Position numbers and translations under genes: made by a program. The notes beneath the pieces were generated by a model. That model saw nothing but the letters and a program-made list of their open reading frames with translations. It had not been told where the DNA came from and ran no database searches. From JAIRTY01 sp050257395 (GTDB taxonomy: Bacteria; Actinomycetota; Actinomycetes; Streptosporangiales; Streptosporangiaceae), in assembly GCA_050257395.1 (NCBI GenBank), contig JBLMWU010000018.1, positions 1-46,245 on the forward strand: DNA of 46,245 nt. The letters are read 5' to 3'. The number at the start of each line of letters is the position of its first letter. Position 1 is the stretch's first letter. Shown one piece after another: positions 7,633-15,127 of the stretch.

Positions 7633-9141
7633 TCAGTCCGCTTCGTCCCCGGCGGGCTCTGGGGCGCTGGCGTCCGCCGCCTCGCCGCCGGCGGTGCCAG
7701 CCTCCGCGGTGCCGGCCTCCGCGGTGTCAGCCTCCGCGGTGCCAGCCTCCGCGGTGCCGGCCTCCGCGGTGTCAGCCTCCACGGTCCCGTCCACCGGGGC
7801 GGCACCAGCGGCCTCCGCGTTCTCGGCCTCCATCAGCGCCTTGATGTCGACCGGTTCGCCGGATTCGTCGGTGACGGCCGCCCTCTCCGCGATCAGGGTG
7901 AGCGCCTTGGACCGCAGCACCTCGGTGACGGCGACCCCTAGCTGGCCCCGGTCGGTGATCTCCTTGGCCAGCCGGTCCGGCGGCACGCCGAGCCGGTAGG
8001 CCTGCTCGATCACGTAGGCGTTGAGCTCTTCCTGCTCGACGCCGAGCTTCTCGGCGATGGCCACCTGGTCCAGCACGAAGCCGGCCTTGACGAACCGCCG
8101 CGCGTCGGCCGACAGCTCGCTGTCCAGCTCGCCGGAGGTCAGGCTGCGCGCCTCCAGGTACTGCTCCCGGGTGGAGCCGGCCCGTTCGAGCTGCTCGGTC
8201 ATGGACTCCTCGCGGCGCTCGATCTCCTGCGCCACGACCCGCTCGGGCAGCGGGATGTCGATCCGGTTGAGCAGCGCGTCCAGCGCCCGCTCCCGGGCCT
8301 GGCTGGCCTGCTGCATGCGCTTGACCGACTCCAGCCGTTCCCGGGTCCCGGCCCGGAACTCGCCGAGCGTGTCGTACTCGCTGGCGGACTGGGCGAACTC
8401 GTCGTCGAGCTCCGGCAGCTCCTTGACCTTGACGCTGTGCGCCGTGACGGTGACCTCGGCCTGCTCGCCGGCCCGCTGGCCGCCTGCCAGCTCGGCCGTG
8501 AAGGTGGCCGTGTCGCCGGCGGACATGCCGATCAGCGCCTCATCCAGGCCGTCCAGCAGGTTCCCGCTGCCGACCTCGTAGGAAAGCCCGCTGGCCTGCG
8601 CGTCGTCGACGGGCTTGCCGTCCACCGCGGCCGACAGGTCGATGGAGACGTAGTCGCCCTGCTCCACCGGCCGGTCCACGCCCTTGAGGGAGGCGAACCG
8701 GTCGCGGAGGCGGCCGATGTACTCCTCCACCTCGTCCGGGGTGACCTTGGCGTCGTCCACCGTCACCGGCATGCCCTCGAGGTCGGGCAGCTCGAACTTG
8801 GGCCGGATGTCCACCTCGGCGGTGAACGCCAGCTGCTTGCCGTCGTCGAGGTTGGTGATCTCCAGGTCAGGCTGCCCGAGCGCGTACACCTCGTGCTCTT
8901 CGAGCGCCTGCCCGTACAGCTTCGGCACGGCGTCGTTGACCGCCTGCTCCAGCACCACCGCGCGGCCGAACCGCTGGTCGATGATCTGCGGGGGCACCCG
9001 GCCGGGCCGGAAGCCCGGCACCCGGACCTGCTTGGCGACCTCACGGTAGGCCTTGTCGAGGCTGGGCTTCAGCTCCTCGAACGGAACTTCGATGGTCAGC
9101 TTGACCCGGGTGGGGCCCAGCTCCTCGACGTCGGTCTTCAC
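7633..9141 (-). CDS. tig: Trigger factor, ribosome-associated chaperone
   Basis: 502 residues from GTG 9141, with GGGAG upstream. The N-terminal ribosome-binding domain includes VPGFRPGRVP at about residues 41-50 (the GFRxGxxP signature). An FKBP-type prolyl isomerase domain spans about 155-240 and the helical C-terminal chaperone domain about 255-430. The protein is longer than the usual 430-470 residues because of an acidic low-complexity tail built of TAEAG/TAEAD pentapeptides and ending EPAGDEAD. It sits upstream of clpP1 on the same strand, the usual tig-clpP-clpX order. Its 3' end is separated from clpP1 by 149 bp. Confidence 0.97.
   Translation of the reverse strand: MKTDVEELGPTRVKLTIEVPFEELKPSLDKAYREVAKQVRVPGFRPGRVPPQIIDQRFGRAVVLEQAVNDAVPKLYGQALEEHEVYALGQPDLEITNLDDGKQLAFTAEVDIRPKFELPDLEGMPVTVDDAKVTPDEVEEYIGRLRDRFASLKGVDRPVEQGDYVSIDLSAAVDGKPVDDAQASGLSYEVGSGNLLDGLDEALIGMSAGDTATFTAELAGGQRAGEQAEVTVTAHSVKVKELPELDDEFAQSASEYDTLGEFRAGTRERLESVKRMQQASQARERALDALLNRIDIPLPERVVAQEIERREESMTEQLERAGSTREQYLEARSLTSGELDSELSADARRFVKAGFVLDQVAIAEKLGVEQEELNAYVIEQAYRLGVPPDRLAKEITDRGQLGVAVTEVLRSKALTLIAERAAVTDESGEPVDIKALMEAENAEAAGAAPVDGTVEADTAEAGTAEAGTAEADTAEAGTAEAGTAGGEAADASAPEPAGDEAD
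7694..7783 (-). repeat. Tandem 15-bp repeats in a 45-bp duplication, tail of tig
   Basis: Six 15-bp units encode TAEAG or TAEAD. Units 1-3 (7694-7738) are repeated as units 4-6 (7739-7783) with one mismatch, so the array is a duplicated 45-bp block. It keeps the frame and lengthens the acidic tail. Confidence 0.9.
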
Positions 9142-9315
9142 TCGGCGTCACTCCCTGATCGCCTGCGCTCCATTTACGGCGGCCAAGTCTAGTGCGCTCC
9201 CCGGTGGGCCCCGTGCAGCCTGCGGGCAGATCCGACGTTCACCCGGTGCGGGTGGTGAGCGCGGGAAGGCCGGTGGCGGACGATGACGCGGACACACCCG
9301 GGGGAAGGAGCTCCC

Positions 9316-9909
9316 ATGGGCGCACCGGACGGGCCACCGGGCGGCGTGTTCCCGGCGTCGCGGCTGGGCTGGGGCCGCACCTGGCAGGCGATCGCGATCG
9401 CGGCCCTGCTGCTCTTCGCGCTGGGGCTGATTTTGCTGATCTGGCCGCGGGAGACCGTGGTGGTGGCCGCCATCCTGATCGGCATCGCGCTGCTGGTCAC
9501 CGGCATCCTGCGGCTGGTGCAGGGCATCACCGCAGCCGACGAGAGCGGCGGCATGCGGGTCGCCTACGTGATCATCGGCATCCTGGCGATCCTGGCCGGC
9601 CTGTACGGCCTGCGGCACATCTCGGTCACCGTGGTGCTGCTGGCGTTCATCGTGGGCCTGTTCTGGGCGGTGCACGGGGTGGTGGAGATCGTGGTCGCCG
9701 TCAGCGCCCCGCCGGGCAGCGGGCGCGGCGTGGTGGCGGTGGTCGGCATCCTGAGCCTGGCGGCCGGGCTGATCGTGATGTTCTGGCCGGCCATCTCCCT
9801 CACCATCCTGGTCGTGGTGCTGGGCATCTGGCTGCTGTGCTACGGCGTCCTGCTGGCGTTCCTGGCCTTCCAGCTCCGCACCGCCGCCCGCACCGCCGCC
9901 CGCGGCTGA
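9316..9909 (+). CDS. HdeD/DUF308-like integral membrane protein
   Basis: 197 residues. ATG 9316 is chosen because GGAAGGAG lies 5 bp upstream; an in-frame ATG at 9283 has no such site. Six hydrophobic segments alternate with short loops (IAIAALLLFALGLILLIW, VVVAAILIGIALLVTGIL, VAYVIIGILAILAGLYGL and three more), the triplicated two-helix pattern of HdeD/DUF308 proteins. E. coli HdeD is linked to acid resistance at high cell density; actinobacterial members are uncharacterised. It stands alone on the plus strand, diverging from tig and converging with the LuxR regulator gene 7 bp away. Confidence 0.88.
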   Translation: MGAPDGPPGGVFPASRLGWGRTWQAIAIAALLLFALGLILLIWPRETVVVAAILIGIALLVTGILRLVQGITAADESGGMRVAYVIIGILAILAGLYGLRHISVTVVLLAFIVGLFWAVHGVVEIVVAVSAPPGSGRGVVAVVGILSLAAGLIVMFWPAISLTILVVVLGIWLLCYGVLLAFLAFQLRTAARTAARG

Positions 9910-9916
9910 CCCGGCG

Positions 9917-12712
9917 TCACACCGCTAAGAGCACGCCGAGGCGGCGGCCGCGGGCGATGGCTTCCCGGCGGGAGCCGACGCCGAGTTTGCGGTAGGCGGA
10001 GCGCAGGTGGGTCTTGACAGTGTTGATGGACAGGAACAGCGCCTGGGAGATCTCCTCGTTCGTCATGTGCGAGGGCAGGAAGCACAGGACGGCCCGCTCG
10101 CTGTCGGTGAGCCGCACCGCCTGGTCCCCGTTCAGGATGGCGGGGCGGCTGCCCTGGGCGTCGAACCGCTCCAGCACCCGGCCCGCGAAACCGGCGTGGC
10201 GGCTGGTGGGCGGGATGAGCACGGTCAGGGCCGAGCGGACCATCGAGCCGCCGTCGAGGAACACCCGGTAGGCGCGCTCGGGCTCGGCCTGGGCCAGCGC
10301 CTGCTCCAGGTGGGCGACGGCCTCGGTCGGCTCGCCCAGCCGGCGGTAGGCCACGGCCGCCACCAGCAGGGCCGCGATCTGGTCGTGCCGGGTGCCGAGC
10401 GGCTGCCCGGCCGGGGCCCCGCCAGCGCCTCTCCCGGCCAGGCCGCCCCCGGCCCCGGCGAGCCACGGCCGGACCGCGTCCAGCGCCGCCTGGAACTCCC
10501 CGTCGGCGAGCATCAGCCAGCCGCGGGTCAGGCAGACGTCGGCCCGCCAGCCCGGCGCCGCCGCCTCCGCCATCAGCAGCAGCGCCCGGGCCCGGCCCGT
10601 GTCACCGCCCCGCAGCGCGGCCTCGGCCTCGGCCACGGTCATCAGGTCCGCGACCGCCGGGTCGGCGGCGCCCCACACCTCCCGCAGCCGGCACAGCGTG
10701 GCCCGGGCGGCCGTGGCGTCCCCGTCGGCGAGCAGGATGCGGGCCCGGATCAGGTTGGCCACCTCGGTGACCGGCGGCTCGCCGGGGAAGTGCCCCACCC
10801 GGTCCGCCTCGAGCTCGTCCAGCAGCCGCTGCGCGGCCACGAGATCGTCCTGCCCCAGGCTGACGTGCGCGTACGCGAGCACCGCCAGCCGCGCCGCCTG
10901 CTGCGGCGCGCCCTGCCCGGCCGGGTGGCCCGCGACCCGCGGCGCGCTGATCGCGGCCTTCCTGACCTCGTCCGCGTTCCTGCGGGCGGCGATCAGGTCC
11001 CCGTGCCAGGCCTCGGCGAGCGCCCGCCAGGCCCGGGCCCGGATCCGGAACCCGGCCAGCCCGCCCGCCCCGAACTGCCGGTCGGCGTGCCGCAGCGTGT
11101 GCCGGGCGGCCGCGATCTCCCACCGGCGCAGGGCGGTGACGCCCAGCGCGAACCACAGCAGCCCCAGCGCCCGGTGCTCGCCCTGGGTGGCGGCGGCCGC
11201 CTCGCCCTGCTCGGCCAGGGCGAGGCCGCGGCGGACCTGGGCGCCGTCCGGGCCGCCCTGGCCGGCCGCCTGCAGCAGCCGCAGCCCGGCCAGCGCGGGC
11301 TCCAGCACCGGCCGCAGTTCCGGGGCGCAGCGGCCCAGCGACCGCTCGGCGCTGTCCAGGTACACGCCCGCGCCCTCCGGGTCGTCGCCCCACAGGCGGG
11401 CGGCCGCCCACGCGGTGGCCACCGCGGCGTCGTCGGCGGCCCGGCCGGCCGGGAACAAGGTCAGCACCGCCTCCAGTTCGGCCGGGCCGGGTGAGAGCAC
11501 CGTGCCCGGGCCGGCGTCGGCCAGCACCCGCGCGGCGTAGTCCCAGTCCCCGGCCTCGGCGGCGCAGCGGACCCCGTCCAGCACCCGGCCGTGCCCGGCG
11601 TACCAGTGGGCGGCCCGGCTGAGCAGGGCCGGAACCTCCTGGGGGAGCTCCCGGTGCAGCTGGGCGGTGAGCGACTCGCGCAGCAGCGGGTGGTAGCGGT
11701 ATTCGCCCCCGCCGCCGGCGGCCGGCTCCACGAAGCTGTTCTCCCGGCTGAGCCGCTCCAGGGTGCGGGCACCGCTGTGCCCGCCGGTCAGCGCGTCGGC
11801 GAGGTCGCCGCAGACGCTGCCGGTGATGCAGGTGCGCAGGAGGAAGGCCCGCGTCTCCGGGTGCTGCCGGCCGAGCACCTCGTCCCGGAGGTAGTCGGTG
11901 ACGATCGGCTCGTACCCGGCCAGGGCGGTGATCTTCCCGCCGTCCGGCCCGGCCCGCATGGCGGCCAGCCGCAGGCCCGCCATCCAGCCCTGGGTCCGGC
12001 GCAGCAGTTCGTCCCGCTCGGCGGGCTCGGCCTCCAGGCCCAGCATGGCGAAGTAGGCGTCGGCCTCAGCGGCCGTGCAGGCCAGGTCGGCGCCGCTGAT
12101 GTCCGCCAGTTCGCCCGCCACCCGCAGCCGCGCGAGCTGCAGCCCGGGCTGCTGCCGGGCGCACAGGACCAGCCGCAGGGACGGGGGCGCGTGCCGGATC
12201 AGCACGTCCAGCCCGCGGAGCACGGCCTGGTCGGTCAGCTCGTGCAGGTCGTCGAGGATCAGCACCACCGGCTCGGGGAAGGCCTGGGCGGCCTGCACCA
12301 GCCGGAGCGGGAAGCCGTCCGCCGGGCCGTCCGCCAGCACCCGCATGGTGTCGGCGGGGGCGGCCCGGACCCGGGTCAGGCCGGCGCACAGGTAGGCCCA
12401 GAACCACTCCTGCCGGTCCGCTGCGTCGAGGGTGAGCCAGGCCACCCGCCGCCCTGCCGGGCCGGCGCTGGCCCATGACGCGCAGGCGACGGTCTTGCCC
12501 GCGCCCGCGGGGCCGCTGACGAGCGTCACCCGGTGCCGGGTGGCCTCTTCCAGCAGGCCGGAGACGCGGCGCCGGCGCAGCACCGGGAAGCTGGGCCGTG
12601 GCACCCGGAGCTTGTCCTCCAGGAATCCCGGCCGGCCCGCGGCCCGCGCGGCAGCCCGCCTGCCCGCGCCCGGAGCCTCCGCTGTTCCCTGCCTGCCCAT
12701 GGTGCGTGCCAT
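9917..12712 (-). CDS. LAL-type (MalT-like) LuxR family transcriptional regulator
   Basis: 931 residues from ATG 12712, with GGGGGAG close upstream. An N-terminal STAND/AAA ATPase has Walker A SGPAGAGKT (about 66-74) and a Walker B-like VLILDDLHEL (about 150). A long helical, Ala/Arg-rich TPR-like middle follows. The last 65 residues are a LuxR helix-turn-helix (LTDSERAVLCFL, MTNEEISQALFLSINTVKTH, RKLGVGSRREAIARGR). LAL regulators bind ATP and an inducer and activate nearby operons; the target and ligand are not evident. It lies downstream of a K+ channel gene on the same strand, 275 bp away with a hairpin between. Confidence 0.93.
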   Translation of the reverse strand: MARTMGRQGTAEAPGAGRRAAARAAGRPGFLEDKLRVPRPSFPVLRRRRVSGLLEEATRHRVTLVSGPAGAGKTVACASWASAGPAGRRVAWLTLDAADRQEWFWAYLCAGLTRVRAAPADTMRVLADGPADGFPLRLVQAAQAFPEPVVLILDDLHELTDQAVLRGLDVLIRHAPPSLRLVLCARQQPGLQLARLRVAGELADISGADLACTAAEADAYFAMLGLEAEPAERDELLRRTQGWMAGLRLAAMRAGPDGGKITALAGYEPIVTDYLRDEVLGRQHPETRAFLLRTCITGSVCGDLADALTGGHSGARTLERLSRENSFVEPAAGGGGEYRYHPLLRESLTAQLHRELPQEVPALLSRAAHWYAGHGRVLDGVRCAAEAGDWDYAARVLADAGPGTVLSPGPAELEAVLTLFPAGRAADDAAVATAWAAARLWGDDPEGAGVYLDSAERSLGRCAPELRPVLEPALAGLRLLQAAGQGGPDGAQVRRGLALAEQGEAAAATQGEHRALGLLWFALGVTALRRWEIAAARHTLRHADRQFGAGGLAGFRIRARAWRALAEAWHGDLIAARRNADEVRKAAISAPRVAGHPAGQGAPQQAARLAVLAYAHVSLGQDDLVAAQRLLDELEADRVGHFPGEPPVTEVANLIRARILLADGDATAARATLCRLREVWGAADPAVADLMTVAEAEAALRGGDTGRARALLLMAEAAAPGWRADVCLTRGWLMLADGEFQAALDAVRPWLAGAGGGLAGRGAGGAPAGQPLGTRHDQIAALLVAAVAYRRLGEPTEAVAHLEQALAQAEPERAYRVFLDGGSMVRSALTVLIPPTSRHAGFAGRVLERFDAQGSRPAILNGDQAVRLTDSERAVLCFLPSHMTNEEISQALFLSINTVKTHLRSAYRKLGVGSRREAIARGRRLGVLLAV

Positions 12713-12945
12713 TGATCTCCCCCCGAAAGACCTGCGGCAGTTGACCAGGCATCCCCCATCCCGTGAGGCATATCCAGCCTCGTCCTTTGTGGGCTAGTAC
12801 CCCCGGCGCGCGGGGCCAACCCCGGCTAGCCAGCCAGGACAGGCCGGTCTGGCCGGAAAAGCCCTGGTGACAGGGGATGAACGGCTGCCGCGGCGCCGGC
12901 CTGGCGGGCTGCCGCCGAACCGGGCGCGGGGCGGCCACGTCCCTC

Positions 12946-12964
12946 CTCACCCGCTGCGGGTGAG
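12946..12964 (-). terminator. Hairpin after the first K+ channel gene
   Basis: CTCACCCGC (12946-12954) and GCGGGTGAG (12956-12964) form a perfect 9-bp dyad around one base, 23 bp beyond the channel stop codon. The same CACCCGC-T-GCGGGTG core recurs at 31692-31706. Confidence 0.5.
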
Positions 12965-12987
12965 GCCGCGCCGGGTCAGGCCGGCGG

Positions 12988-13521
12988 TCAGGCCGGCGGG
13001 GCGCCGGGCCCTGAACCGCTCCCCTGCCGCACTCGCCGGGCCGCCCGGGCCTTGATGGGAGCGAACAAGGCCGCCGCGGCGGACGCGAGGAAGACGAGGT
13101 TGAAGACGATCTGCAGGGTGACGGCGGCCCGGGCCAGCTGGCCGGACGGGTGGATGTCCCCGAATCCCACCGTGGCGAGCGTGCTCACGGTGAAGTACAG
13201 GCTGTCGGTGCTGGTGTGCAGGCCCGCGAACTCGCCGGGCAGCCGGGCCAGCAGGTAGTCGGCCTCCGCGAAGAAGAAGACCGCCACGCACAGCACCGTG
13301 AAGATGCCGCGGATCCGCATTTCCGTGCCGGCCGCCATCATCCGGGCGATCAGCAGCACGATGAGGGCGGCGATGACGACCAGGCCGCCCGCGAAGAGCG
13401 CGATCCACCAGCCGGTTGGCAGCACCGCGCCGGCCGGCAGCAGGTAGTAGATAACGGTGACCGCCGCGGCCACGATGATCATCTGGGCAGAGCCCAGCAG
13501 CAGCGGCCCAGGACTGCGCAT
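12988..13521 (-). CDS. Potassium channel-type membrane protein (Ion_trans_2)
   Basis: 177 residues from ATG 13521. Hydrophobic segments lie at about 13-30, 38-59, 71-88 and 131-153; between the last two is a pore helix and the K+ selectivity filter TVGFGD at 117-122. No C-terminal RCK/TrkA-N domain is present, so there is no obvious gating module; the short tail is basic. The family forms tetrameric K+ pores. It is transcribed away from neighbours, with a terminator-like dyad downstream. Ion selectivity is inferred from the filter only. Confidence 0.85.
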   Translation of the reverse strand: MRSPGPLLLGSAQMIIVAAAVTVIYYLLPAGAVLPTGWWIALFAGGLVVIAALIVLLIARMMAAGTEMRIRGIFTVLCVAVFFFAEADYLLARLPGEFAGLHTSTDSLYFTVSTLATVGFGDIHPSGQLARAAVTLQIVFNLVFLASAAAALFAPIKARAARRVRQGSGSGPGAPPA

Positions 13522-13696
13522 CGGACCGATTGTGGCATGTCAGGCCCACCGTGGCCGGGCATGACACGGCGCCGCGCGCGGCCGGGCCCGGCGCTGGATA
13601 TTGGCGGGCTGTTTTCCTGCCGGACACCTGCCTGTGCGCTACCGGGCAGCCGCAGGGGCCAGCCCAGGACGCCCCGACTCAGCGCGCCTGGCCGGC

Positions 13697-14716
13697 TCAG
13701 GGCCGACGCGGCCCGTCGGCTGGCCCGGGGCCGCTGCGCGCTGAGCCGTTGCCGCTGGCCCGCGCTCCGTTGGCGCCGCTGGCCCCGGCTCCGCTGATGC
13801 TGCTGGCACTGGCCGGCCGGCTGGTGCTGCTGCCCGGCCGGCTGCTGGTATTGCTGCCCGTCCGGCTGGTGGTGGTGCTGCCTGACCTGCTGGTGGTGCT
13901 GGCGGACCGGCTGGTGCCCGCCCGCGTTCCGCTGGCCCGGCTGGACCGGGCGGTGGCCCCGGTCCCGCTGGCGCGGGTCCGGCTGCCGCCGGTGCGGGTT
14001 CCGGCTGACCGGGACCGGGTGGTCCCGGTCCCGCTGCTGCGCGTCCCACTGGCGCGCGTCCCACTGGTCCCCGTGGCGCCGGTTCCCGTGCCGCTGGCCC
14101 GGGTCCGGGCCGTCCTGGTCCCGGTCGCCCGGGTCCCTGTCGCGCGGGTCCCTGTCGCGCGGGTCCCGGTGGCCCGGGTCCCGGTCGCCCTGGTCCCTGT
14201 CGCGCGGGTCCCTGTCGCGCGGGTCCCTGTCGCGCGGGTGCCCGTGGCACGCGTGCGGGTGGCGCGGGCCCCGGTGGCGCGGGCGGTGGACCGGCCGCGT
14301 GCCGCGGTCCCGGCCGTCCTGGCCCGCCCGGCGGGCCTCGCCGGGCCGGGTGCGCCCGCCCTCGCCCGGCCCGGGCCGCGCCTGGGCGCGGGTGCCTGGC
14401 GGAACGGATTCCACCGGCGGACCACCGCGTAGCCGAGGCCCGCGACCGCGGCGACGGGCCAGGCGATCACGTCGGCAGCCGCCAGCACCCCCAGTCCCAG
14501 GTACAGCGGCAGGCCGCCTCTGGCGGTCAGCGCGTGGCCGGCTTTGGTGACGGTTCCGGTGATCGCGTCAGCGATCTGGTCCACCTCAACACTGATGCTC
14601 ATTTCCCGGTCGTGCTCGCGGGCACGCGGTTGCCGCGCGGCAGCCGCTGCCCCGCGGCCCGCCTCGCTCGCGGCGCTCCGTCCCCGGCTGGCACGCTGGG
14701 ATGCGGCGGTCGGCAT
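13697..14716 (-). CDS. Basic pentapeptide-repeat protein with one membrane-like segment
   Basis: 339 residues from ATG 14716, preceded by GGGGAGGAG at 8 bp; an internal ATG at 14602 has a weaker site. Residues 39-68 form a short globular-looking section (MSISVEVDQIADAITGTVTK). A hydrophobic stretch at about 70-98 is followed by RRWNPF. The remaining 230 residues are an Arg-, Thr-, Gly- and Ser-rich tail with nine perfect ATGTR units (157-201) and diverged copies after them. The tail has an Arg every five residues and almost no acidic residues, recalling nucleic acid- or polyanion-binding tails of actinobacterial histone-like proteins, though these are usually Lys-rich. No family was recognised. 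Confidence 0.75.
   Translation of the reverse strand: MPTAASQRASRGRSAASEAGRGAAAAARQPRAREHDREMSISVEVDQIADAITGTVTKAGHALTARGGLPLYLGLGVLAAADVIAWPVAAVAGLGYAVVRRWNPFRQAPAPRRGPGRARAGAPGPARPAGRARTAGTAARGRSTARATGARATRTRATGTRATGTRATGTRATGTRATGTRATGTRATGTRATGTRATGTRTARTRASGTGTGATGTSGTRASGTRSSGTGTTRSRSAGTRTGGSRTRASGTGATARSSRASGTRAGTSRSASTTSRSGSTTTSRTGSNTSSRPGSSTSRPASASSISGAGASGANGARASGNGSARSGPGPADGPRRP
14114..14248 (-). repeat. Nine 15-bp tandem repeats encoding ATGTR
   Basis: The array codes for residues 157-201 of the basic tail. On the plus strand the common unit is GTCCCTGTCGCGCGG with variants (GTCCCGGTCGCCCGG, GTCCCGGTGGCCCGG). All three frames on both strands stay open here because the unit length is a multiple of three and contains no stop. 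Confidence 0.9.
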
Positions 14717-15127
14717 GACAGTTACTCCTCCCCGTTGACAAGGGCATACCTACCCGCGCGCCCACGCCTTACCATCCCCGCCGCCCGCCGGCCAGCGGGG
14801 CCGGGGCGGCCTCCGGCCCGGCTGCCGGGACCGTGCCGGGGACCAGCCGGGCAGGGCGGGCACGGCTAAAGCCCCGCGGGGCCGGGTAAGCACACCAGCA
14901 GGTCACGTACCGCGCAACAGCAGGTCAGGGGGCCGCAAGCGCGGGCTGCCAGGCCCGGATCGGCCGGGCCGGGGACCGGCAGGGCCCGGCTGCCAGCCGG
15001 CCCCGGGCGACCGGCCGTGCCGTCAGCAGGCCAGCTGGCCGGGCGCCGCGCCGGCGGGGCCGCAGAGTGGGCCCGGCGCCGGGGCGCGGGCAGGACCCGG
15101 CGTGACCGGGGCACAGGGGGGATCCGG
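14717..15127. other. 411-bp divergent intergenic region
   Basis: It separates the basic repeat-protein gene (minus) from the giant P-type ATPase gene (plus). It contains GCCCCGCGGGGC, a 12-bp perfect palindrome at 14871-14882. A frame open from 15017 into the ATPase gene lacks a ribosome site and has shadow-like composition. I see no convincing RNA gene. Confidence 0.5.

Noticed and set aside
13479..14432. Long frames of RDRDPRD and VPVARVPVAR type over the ATGTR repeats
   Set aside because: A 15-bp repeat leaves all frames open; only the frame from 14716 has a ribosome site and a non-repetitive, protein-like front part.
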